Positions 1 through 8,460 of a stretch of DNA of 64,000 bases are shown piece after piece (position 1 is the stretch's first letter; every line of letters starts with the position of its first letter). The DNA is from Kalaharituber pfeilii (Eukaryota > Ascomycota > Pezizomycetes > Pezizales > Pezizaceae): positions 806,001 to 870,000 of the forward strand of contig WHUZ01000015.1 of NCBI GenBank assembly GCA_015179045.1, in the 5' to 3' direction. The notes beneath the pieces are model-generated. The model saw only the letters and a program-made list of their open reading frames with translations, had not been told where the DNA came from and ran no database searches. The translations under genes were made by a program, and so were the position numbers.

Positions 1-55
1 TTAAATTTTCTTTTTTTTTTCTCCCTCTTTCTTTTCCCTCTTATTCCTTGTTTCC

Positions 56-86
<31 letters not shown>

Positions 87-2280
87 CTTTTTACTTTTTC
101 CCTTTCTATTAGCCCTCCTCCTTGCTTTATGATGTGTGTGTCAGATCTCACATTCACTGAATCACGCCTGCCTCTTTCAGACACCTCTTTTACGCTTTTG
201 AAAACTGTGGGAAGTAGAAGGAAAAAGAGCTTGAGAAACTACTTGGCCGCGGGAGCGCCCGTTGGGGAAGTGGGCACTGAAGGCGTGGGCGAGACCGTAG
301 GATAGGCGTGAAGTGCAGCCGGACAGACGTGATACAAAGCGCGGTGCAGTGGCGGGCAGCCGGCGAATGCGGGGTGGTAGGGCGCTGGCGTGACAGATCC
401 AGATCGTCGAGCTCGAGACTGGAAACATCCTTGGCCCTGCTTCTGCTCGCTCCAGCCTCCAGCCTCGAGCCTTGGCGCCCTGTCTGTGCCACTGTTCGCG
501 TGCTGAGGCGCAGGCCTGGCCGACTGCCCAAGGCTGTTGCGCATCCATGACGGCTGAGCGCAGCAACCGAGCTCAGCCAGCCAGGGCACGGCACGGCATA
601 GCATGGCAGCCAAACGACAAATTTGTGATGGGCGGGCGCTGATATGCGCACCATTGGAGGGGCAGTCGGGAAAGGGTCGGTGAATCACACAAGCATGGAG
701 TAAGTAGCTATGATACTACAGGCTCATCAGAGCTGCAATGCAAGTTGTTTGGCCCTTAAAGTATGATTAATTAGGTTCTTACAACATGGGCCAGGGGGGC
801 TACCTGGCACGCCCAGCACACCCTATGGAGTTAAGTCGCCACCTTGACCTGGTCAGGAACTATCTATCCCCTGTATGTTTAATGTGCCGCCAACCGTGTT
901 GCATCCATCTACTGTGAAAGGTCGCATGTGTAATTCTAGTGCTATTTTTCTAAAAAGTATGCAATATTTCAGTTCTGCAAGACAGGCTATCTCTTTTATC
1001 ACTAGAGATAAGAACGCCAAGCTGGCTTATTTCCAGTTACGTATATTCAATTGTTTTGTGGTCGACACTGTGTTTGATTTGCAGTCATAGAAGTAGCGTA
1101 CAAAGGGGTCGCATTGCTGGGTATATAAGTCTCTCTGCAAATTGTCAACAGTGCCCATTTCGTGTGTATCGTAGGACTGCCTATGTGCGTAGCTCATGTC
1201 AATCTAACTTGATGATCCTGTAGAGTAATGTAAGTGTAAATTGTTTTGGGTAACAAAGGATGGTGCAATATCATGCATCCATCTTGCGCATGCCCTTATT
1301 TTTATTTTAATTTTTTTTAATTTTAATTTTAATTTTATTTATTTTTTTTTTTCCCCATTGTGACAATGAGACAGTCATCTTGCCCAGTTGACTTGTACTA
1401 AATTCTAGTGTGTGATGCTGAGATAATGAAGCTGTAGCTGTATACGCTTGTGTACACTAACCGTAATTGGGGGATGTCAAGTAAGCACACACAAACATCT
1501 GGAAATCAAGCCCCTCTTCAACTGGACTATAAACTCGTCTCTCTTGCATGACCCGGAATTTCGACAATCTTAGTTCATTATTGCAAGTTATGGTAGAGGA
1601 GATGCGATCGTCCTTCCGTATGCAATGAAAGTAGGGATGCATAATCCCCGCACTGGTTCTCCAACGGCGACAGATTCGATACTTCCTCTATGTTAAGTTT
1701 GAATCATCGTGCATTGGATGAGGAAATTGTTGACCAGTCTCGAAAAGTTCTGAGCTCTCTGTGGCCCTGCCAGTACTATCATAGTACAGTCTGGAAGGCG
1801 GATCTTCGACTGCCACGTGCCAAGCCAGACTAAGCATCTGTGGTCGGTCAGCTTGGTTGTTTGGTTACGCAAATTTCCAGTCACGTGCCAACAACAGCAC
1901 TGCTGCCCGGACAGTTACCTGCCTGAACTTATGATAGTCTAGGCAGAGCCCACAGCTTGGCAGGATTGTTGGCTGGTAGGGCTGCATATATCTCGGTCTT
2001 CGTGGGCTTGGCATACCGCATTTCTACAATAGGCTATGACATCATACTATGCCGTTCTTGTGCTATTCTAGCGCGAGCATCTCTGGTTGCGCGCTCGCAG
2101 CAGGACAGATGTGCGTAGGCACTGACTCCTATGTCGGCAGAAGCTTGGTCGGGGTCTGTCCTTGCAGAGTATCAGCCAGGTTGCGGAGTTTGCTTTTCCA
2201 GAACAGGCGGACTTGCACCAGCTGCCATGCTGCAACGGATATTGTTTGGATCCTTCAACTCCTTCCTTAAATGGAGGGTA
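1..2280. other. 5' intergenic stretch, no gene seen
   Basis: The stretch opens with a polypyrimidine tract (about 1-110) and has a GC-rich patch at about 240-660. Several overlapping open frames run through that patch on both strands, but they have no recognisable domain, no splice structure and low-complexity composition, so I read them as chance frames. A TTTTA-rich tract lies at about 1298-1352. I saw no inverted repeats, tRNA or protein remnant. Confidence 0.5.
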
Positions 2281-2297
2281 GGCACTAAAGATATGTC

Positions 2298-2306
2298 TAT
2301 ATAAAG
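2298..2306 (+). promoter_or_regulatory. TATA-box-like element of the Hmp1-like gene
   Basis: A TATATAAAG sequence lies 140 nt upstream of the ATG at 2438. The spacing suits a core promoter with a leader of roughly 100 nt. No experimental start site can be seen, so this is an inference from motif and position. Confidence 0.45.
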
Positions 2307-2437
2307 CCCCTCTTCTCCCCACTCATTGATCATCTCTATACAAGCTGAACATTCCATAAACTCGCATCACGAAACACTATTCCTATCAAGCATTTCTCAG
2401 CTACTGACTGCTGCTCGCTGTATCCAACTTCAACGAA

Positions 2438-3168
2438 ATGACATCCAAGGACCAGCCATCCACTCTCAAGTCATACGTCGACTCCGCTACTGCTGCTATA
2501 CAGTCTGCTGTCGGAACTGTTACTGGTTATTACCATTAGCTGCTGAGGCTTACACTCTATGCCGCATGTATCCCACTAACAGCTATGTCTTGCAGGAAAC
2601 CCCAATGACAAAGCCCAGGCCGAGAGGAAGAAACAAGCTGCAGCAGAAGAGCACACCGCCTCTCATGCTGGTGCTAAAATTGGCCCAGTGAGCTTCTCCA
2701 ATACTGGTGAAGCCACCGTCGATAACCAGGAACGTCGTGAGGGACAGCGGGAAGAAACGGCTGGGTCTGTCAAGAAGGCCATTGGTAATATCACTGGCAA
2801 CACTTCACTAAAGGTTAGTGTCCCTTGACACAATCAAGTCTTACACAATTATGTCGTACCATACTGACGAAGCCGTTTCTATAGAACGAAGGTGCACGAC
2901 AGGAAGAAGAGGGTCAGAGTCGAAAGGCAGCTGGCCAGGTCAAGGACCTAACATCTGGAACTGCTGATCGCTTAGCCGGAGCAGCTGGAGGTGGTGTGGC
3001 AGCTATGATGGGAAACCCTGATGCCCAGTGTTAGTAAATCATCAGTGAGCTAAAGTAAATTGTCCAGACTGATGCTGACAAGACCAATTCTCAGCTGGTT
3101 TCCAAAAGCAGCACGATCAAGGGAAGACTAAAGTCCGTGGGGTCGAGACTGATGTTAACACTGATTAG
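2438..3168 (+). CDS. Hmp1-like protein (mismatched base pair and cruciform DNA recognition)
   Basis: Four exons (2438-2525, 2596-2813, 2885-3029, 3095-3168) give a 174-residue hydrophilic protein. It starts MTSKDQPSTLKSYVDSAT and ends VRGVETDVNTD. The three introns have GT-AG borders and every junction keeps frame. The sequence holds CsbD-like segments rich in E, Q, K, G and A (around ERREGQREETAGSVKKAIGN and QSRKAAGQVKDLTSGTADRL) and a Gly/Ala stretch GAAGGGVAAMMGNPDAQ near the end. This pattern is that of the small fungal family annotated as Hmp1, first described as binding mismatched and four-way-junction DNA. Many members are also abundant under stress, so the DNA role is a family label, not something the sequence proves. 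A TATA-like box lies upstream and AATAAA follows the stop at 3299. The gene converges on RPL5. Confidence 0.82.
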
Positions 3169-3905
3169 AAGATCAGTCTGCTGCATGGTTTACTGTTTAG
3201 CTTATTAAAGACAGCGCGAGTTTTGTGCTGCCTTGCACGCGGCTTTGCTGTTTTCAAATTTTCTTTGCTCTTTCACATCTGTATGTATGACCGCACTGAA
3301 TAAACAGAAACTTTAATACCATAGATCATTTGAATGAGTCTTCGGACCTCCCCAAGTAATCTAGCTGTTTATAATCCTCATAGATGAAAGCATATAAAAC
3401 GGCGTAGTGTCCATACTCTTGAGTATTGCAGGCTTAAAACAGAGGCTTGGATGTCTGATAGGTGATTCAACCGAAATGAGAGCAGTCACGAGACCATATC
3501 ACGATCACAAAGCTTTTATGTACCCATTTATGCACTGTCCAGCCACAATTGCAGGTGATGTAAGCATCCATTTCTCCTATTGAGCGCAAATGGGACTCTT
3601 CTTCCAACCTGTACCAAGAGCACGGCGAAGCCCATTATAGCGTGGACAACAGTTTCCCCGGATCTCAATTCCATCCCATTCGATTTTCAGACAAGAATGA
3701 TAGCGTTATCCAGACCATTTTACCTCGCAAATGATAAGAAATAAAAGCCCGAAAAGAAATGTAGGGAAAAGAAGGAACAAAAAAGGAGTAACACCCAAAT
3801 CAACTCACGCTGTCCTGTCCCGAAGAATTAACATAGCCTTTGATATCCTTCAAAAAAAGAAAGAAAAAAAAAAGAAAAAAGAAAAAAGGAATAAAAAAAA
3901 ATAAT

Positions 3906-4982
3906 CTAAGTAGAATTCTTAAGTTCCTCAATCTTGGCCTTGACATTCGCCCTCTTTTCGTCTCTTGAAATCTTTGTTTTCCTATACTTCTTTGACTCTT
4001 CCTTCCAATACTCGGCTGGTTTCCTGTCGCCTGCATCTGCGTCAGGGAGGTTTGGATCCTCGCGGATCTTTGCATGCGCTTCGGAGTAGATTTCCTCAAG
4101 CCCATCGGCTTCGACACCGTCGTCAATATACTTCTGAAATTGCGACTTGTATCGTTCTTCATCATCATCCTGGTACAAAGTTAGAATTGCCCTTCGTGAT
4201 AACAGAGGCATAGTGAGCTTACGGCAAGAGTCTCCATGTACTCAGCAATGTGGCCACCAAAGATGTACTTCCTTAGTGTCTCAGCATCCAATTCCTTAGC
4301 TTCAATGTCGTAACCAGGGAAACGATTATTAGAATGAGGGATGTAGAGACCTCCATCACTAGCGCCCTTCATAGCACCGAATACGCGAGCACCGGTGGAG
4401 GTCTTTCTCAACCCAACATCCAAGAAGCACTTGAATGGTCGACGGGTCTCCCCATCCTCTGTCTCAGCGGCTTCGGTAAGTTTGTACTCTCCATCCGGTT
4501 CCTCTACACCAGTGAAAGTCTCGTCAAGGCCGAGCTTAACCAAGGTTCTGCGGGCGAGCAGAAGACCAGTTGCGTAGGCGGCGGCCCAGTTTGTCAAACC
4601 GTGCTTAATCCCGTAGCGCTTCAATTCATGGGAGTAGGCGGCACAGAAGACCTTATCGCCTTGAATTTCGGAAGTAACAATTTGGCAAATGACCTCGAGA
4701 CATTATTAGAAATTTGAGTTGTACGAAAAGAGGGAGCTGATACGAACATCACGGTTGGTAAATCGGACAACAAGCCTGTACTTAGGAGCGCCGTACTTGG
4801 CCTTGTGCTGGGTGATTAACCGTTTGCGAGCATAGTAGTCTGTTTTGCCTTGCCTTCTCCTCTTATACTTAGTTTGATAACGGGAGTAGTAGGCATTGCT
4901 CTTGACAAGTTTGGTGAAAGGCTAGGAGCTGAAGTCAGTATCTATGGAGTGCAATAATTGAATTTAGGTGAATGCGTACCAT
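3906..4982 (-). CDS. RPL5: 60S ribosomal protein uL18 (L5)
   Basis: Exons on the minus strand are 4980-4982, 4748-4921, 4223-4693 and 3906-4169, and together encode 303 residues, normal for eukaryotic L5. The first exon is the ATG codon alone; the next begins [16 protein letters not shown]. The family core follows: [66 protein letters not shown] and [12 protein letters not shown]. The lysine-rich tail ends [11 protein letters not shown]. The protein binds 5S rRNA with uL5 and enters the large subunit in the central protuberance. Intron 2 uses an uncommon GTTCGT donor (at 4747), chosen because it alone joins RFTNRD to [13 protein letters not shown] in frame. Introns are 58, 54 and 53 nt. The start just before an intron is typical of ribosomal-protein genes. 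Confidence 0.96.
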
Positions 4983-5707
4983 TGTGACTGACTGAAACCG
5001 GAGTCGGCTACTTGTCTGGGGGTTAGTGCTGGGTGGTGAGTGTCGTGCGTGTGAATGTCGCTGACACAAATTTGAAAATATCAAATGGGTTAGAGAAAAG
5101 TGTGCATTTTGAGATGTGACTGCGAAACTTGGTGTTGAGTTTCAGTGGGATATGCTGCCAAGGTGGTGGGGAACATTTTGACAGTATCTAATCTTATCAC
5201 GCGATAATCTACGGAGTACTGTGTATGTATGGAGCTCTGCGACATAGCTGGCTTGGCAGGTTTGAGCTCCATATATTATAGAAACGTCATCGGTGTGCTC
5301 TCAAGCTATCCAATCTCAGTTAATACGTAGCATTATCATTTCGGCACGAGGAATAATGCAAACCCTAGTAGTGAAAGCAGCTAGAGGATTATATGGGGAG
5401 GGATATTATGACAAGATTAGATCAGAAACTTCACAGGGAAACCAAATTTTGACACAACCGACAGAAAGACGATAACTGTCGTTACAAATGGACCCATTAA
5501 TAGAACAGGATGAAGTTGAGGAGCGGAAATGGCTCATTACAATGCAAATGATGTATCTCGAAGCAAGCAGACTGGAGGAAATATATGCCGCTTTCTCCAT
5601 TGCCAGGTTTTATTCTCTATTGTGGCACCAATTTGTTGTCAACGCAATAATAAATGTTAGAGGCAACACAGATCTTTTCATCACACCCGGGAGCGGCGCT
5701 GAGACTA
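4983..5707. other. Intergenic DNA between RPL5 and the transposon nest
   Basis: This contains the RPL5 promoter side, a half-palindrome CTACGGAGTACT at 5209-5220, and two short open frames (5293-5475 and 5488-5745 on +). The second, 85 codons, runs into the left inverted repeat of the mobile element, so its end is artificial. Neither has a recognisable domain. They might be fragments of an older insertion, but nothing supports that directly. Confidence 0.4.
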
Positions 5708-5888
5708 TACTAGGTCGTTTCAAAATTATTGGGACACCTGACTGATGCGCTATGCAGTATCCAGTATGCACTAGTATACTTCTGGATAGGCTAGCGAGAG
5801 CAGCAGCCCAATCCACCTACTTTTGCATTACGGCCCTCACGGCTGCTTGCTGTTTGTGGATTCTATCTCGGTAAGCATTTTCACAATA

Positions 5889-6986
5889 CAGTCAGACCTT
5901 GCTATAATGAACATACCACGCTCTCGGATTTCCATCCCCATACAATTTGACCTTGCTATAATGAAATCACACCAAATAGTGTAATGAAAAAAATCTAGAG
6001 GAAGTTATTTTTATCTACATACAAATTGTTCTTGCTATAATGAAAAGACACTAATGAAATTCATAGGGACCCCCCTGCTCCTGCCTTGCCTCCTGCGTAC
6101 CAGTAATTCCGAGCAGCCCAGCCAACAACGCTAAGTGCTAAAGGTTGGTTTGAACCAGGTTGTGAGGGTCTGTTGCTTCCGGGTATGTTGCTGGTATGAC
6201 TTTAAGGCGAGAGAAAGCTGCTGAAAGGTAGAAGCAAGCTCTGAAAGTTCTAGTGGCTGACGAAAAGTAGTGTGGTCCAGAGAAGAAACCGGCAAACTCT
6301 CCATATAATACATGAGAGAATCGATAGACTGGATAGCCTCTGAGGTGCTAATGGGAGGGCGGGATAGAGACTCGGGTTCGGGATTTGATTCAGGCTGGTG
6401 AAGGTCTTCCACTTGTGCTTGTTGCATGTCTGCTATAAGTTCCGGAATACTAATAGCCTCTATAGAAATAGTGCTATCTGTTGCATCCTCATCATGAAAT
6501 AGATACTCATCTACCAAATCTTGAACCTGTCCGGAGTGACAACTATCCTGTATCAGACTATTGATGGTAACAAAGGTTCCAGTCTGTAGGTGTTCAATAT
6601 ATTGCCCATATGATTGCTTTGCCAACTCACTAGTATTCAGAGATGAATGAATACCCACTGGCTGCCAGCAATTAATGAATACGAATCTTAATCTACTACT
6701 GATTTACTTCTAATTTATATTCTTCTCCTACTACTACTACTCCTTACATTTCTATTTCTATTTCTATTCATCACGACTGCTACTATCCCATTTGAATTAA
6801 TTTCTTAATGTAGCTATTTCCATTACTAGTAGATCGATACAGATGTTAACTGGTAGCGAAGTTCCCCTGGTCACTTAGCTGCCAAGACTACATGACTAAT
6901 TTAGTACAATTTTCTATACTGAAAACCTTGCTATAGTGAAAACAAAGGGCCAAATTTTACGTTTTCATTATAGCAAGGTCTGACTG
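5889..6986 (-). mobile_element. Nested TA-flanked pogo-like element with transposase remnant
   Basis: Inverted ends start CAGTCAGACCTTGCTATAAT at 5889 and mirror at 6986, with TA on both outer sides (5887-5888, 6987-6988). It lies inside the element 5710-7415, so it inserted later. The left end carries two further degenerate direct copies of the CTTGCTATAATGAA core (about 5951 and 6031), likely transposase-binding subterminal repeats. The right end holds a stem-loop (6926-6978). The only long frame is the 175-codon transposase tail on the minus strand. Without a catalytic DDE domain it could move only with help from elsewhere. Confidence 0.85.
6131..6658 (-). pseudogene. C-terminal remnant of a pogo/Fot1-type transposase
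   Basis: This is a 175-residue frame inside the nested element. It is Ser/Gln/Glu/Pro-rich, with segments IEAISIPELIADMQQAQVED and LELSELASTFQQLSLALKSY, and ends RKQQTLTTWFKPTFST. Family knowledge: pogo/Tigger/jerky-like DDE transposases have a long, poorly conserved tail after the catalytic domain, often closing with a PCNA-interacting (PIP-box) motif of the form QxxhxxaaX. QQTLTTWF fits that pattern. No helix-turn-helix or DDE motif is visible within or upstream, so the gene is truncated or the element is a deletion derivative. The assignment rests on the element context and the tail motif, not on conserved catalytic residues. Confidence 0.55.
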
Positions 6987-7485
6987 TATTTATACCCGTG
7001 CTGATAGCCATATCAACAGCCATGTAGCAGCCATTTTGGCAGCCATTTCAGCAACCTTTTTGATGGTCATTTCGGCAGCCATTTGACGGTCGCTTTGGCA
7101 GGAGTTTTGATAGTTATTTCAGAAGCTTTTTTTCATGGCCGTTTCGGCAGCTGTGTCATTGGTCGTTTCACACCTATGTTAACTTTCTTTACCCATTCTG
7201 GACCGCCATCCCCACTATTATTATGTATCTAGTTACAGTGCTATGCCATGAATATGCTACTCTAATTGCTGTTTGCATAACTGCAGTCTATGTTCAGGTG
7301 TAGGTGGTGGTAGAGAACTCAAAGGGCTACCAAGTCCCAAGTAGCATAGCATTCTGCATAGCATATAGCATAACATATGCAAGTCAGGTGTCCCAATACT
7401 TTTGAAACGACCTAGTACAAGATGGTGGAGAAGCGAAAACTAAAGCCCAAAATTGAAGTAGCTTCTTGTCTAGCGTACCTACATA

Positions 7486-7805
7486 CAGTTTTCCCTTGCT
7501 ATACCGGATACTCTCAGATTGCTACATCCCGCTCCCATACAAAACCCTCTTGCTACACCGGATACACTAACACTGATACGTCCAATCTTGGCTACCCCAC
7601 ATTGCATTCACCTTGCAAATGCTTACTAAACTTAACATTACATAATCAAATTTAGGCTGTCGTTGTCGATCCACTTCCCAATTACATTTTTTTGGCTGCC
7701 CATCCCTATTCTATTCTGCCAAGCATTTTATTCTATAACGGAACCTTGCTATACCGGACGAAAAGGGCCGGATTTTACAGATCCGGTATAGCAAGGGAAA
7801 AACTG
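7486..7805. mobile_element. 320-bp MITE with CAGTTTTCCCTTGCTATACC ends
   Basis: The ends are inverted copies of about 27 bp, starting CAGTTTTCCC at 7486 and ending GGGAAAAACTG at 7805, flanked by TA (7484-7485 and 7806-7807). A degenerate second copy of the end (CTCTTGCTACACCGGATA) lies just inside the left end. The right side has a stem-loop at about 7744-7795. There is no coding capacity. The architecture matches the nested pogo-like element although the end sequence differs. Confidence 0.85.
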
Positions 7806-8370
7806 TAATCAAGTTATCCGAAAATACTGAAAGGTTAATATTAATCCGTGGTCCAAGTAACCTGAAGGTGGCGCCTGAATAGCCGCTTGAACGGCCCGGA
7901 CCAGCCTGAGCGGCCTGGACGGTCTGAAACCGTCTGGGCCTAGTCTGGTTGGCACGACCCCGACCTGACTAGCCTGGACCGGCCTGGGCCATCTGGAACC
8001 TTGGCCTGGCCGGTTGGGAACACTGACTGTTGGGTATTTGCATTTCGATGTAGAGATAACAGAAAGGCGCCCCAAGGAATGTTGCGAACGTCAATAAGCT
8101 TTTTTTATCCTGCATTAAGTAAATCTATAGTCTGGTTGCACCAACCCTCCGACCAGACTAGTAAATCTATTGTTGAGGTTGGATACAGGCCTGGGCTAGC
8201 CTGGAAGCTCTGGGTAGCAACTGTACTTACGACACTAGCAGTACTAGTAGGTACTCCAGTATCGTCTCGAACCAGACTTACCGCCTATCCTTGACTATAT
8301 TGTACTTAAGCTATTCCATACTATCATACACGACGTTATGGACCAAATTTTGATCCTAAGTCGAGGTGTC

Positions 8371-8460
8371 AAGAGTGCGCACGTACCCTGCCATGGCCAA
8401 GTGCTACAAGCGGGGTTATGTGATTTAAAAAAAAAAAAAAAAAAAAAAGAGTGCGCACGT
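8371..8460 (+). mobile_element. Tiny poly(A)-tailed retroposed unit with 14-bp target duplication (copy 1)
   Basis: The 14-mer AAGAGTGCGCACGT occurs at 8371-8384 and again at 8447-8460, an exact direct repeat. Between the copies lies a body of about 42 nt, starting ACCCTGCCATGGCC and ending GGGGTTATGTGATTT, and an A tract of about 20. Duplicated target plus 3' A tract is the signature of LINE-type target-primed reverse transcription. Two more copies of the body occur at 36043 and 37235. The body is far shorter than ordinary SINEs, so it may be a 5'-truncated 3' end of a longer element. Confidence 0.75.

Larger units (their letters stand above)
5710..7415. mobile_element. TA-flanked inverted-repeat element (Tc1/mariner-pogo type), interrupted
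   Basis: The left end from 5710 begins CTAGGTCGTTTCAAAA, then TATTGGGACACCTGACT. The right end is its inverted copy, ending at 7415, with one difference in about 34 bp. A TA dinucleotide sits directly outside each end (5708-5709 and 7416-7417), the target duplication of Tc1/mariner-like elements. Removing the nested insertion (5889-6986 plus one TA) leaves about 600 bp with no long open frame, so it is a non-autonomous copy. The right half carries a degenerate repeat built on GCCATTTCGGCAGCC (about 7005-7160). Confidence 0.85.

Noticed and set aside
177..688. Overlapping minus-strand frames of 129-154 codons in the GC-rich patch
   Set aside because: All three minus frames are open at once, which reflects GC-rich, stop-poor composition; no domain or splice logic supports a gene.
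2326..2691. 121-codon frame overlapping the Hmp1-like gene
   Set aside because: It reads the first exon and intron in the wrong frame; the spliced model gives a coherent family protein.
7850..8000. GC-rich CCTGGACGG-like repeats as a separate element
   Set aside because: The words are short and irregular; no period or boundary could be defined, so I treat it as low-complexity DNA.
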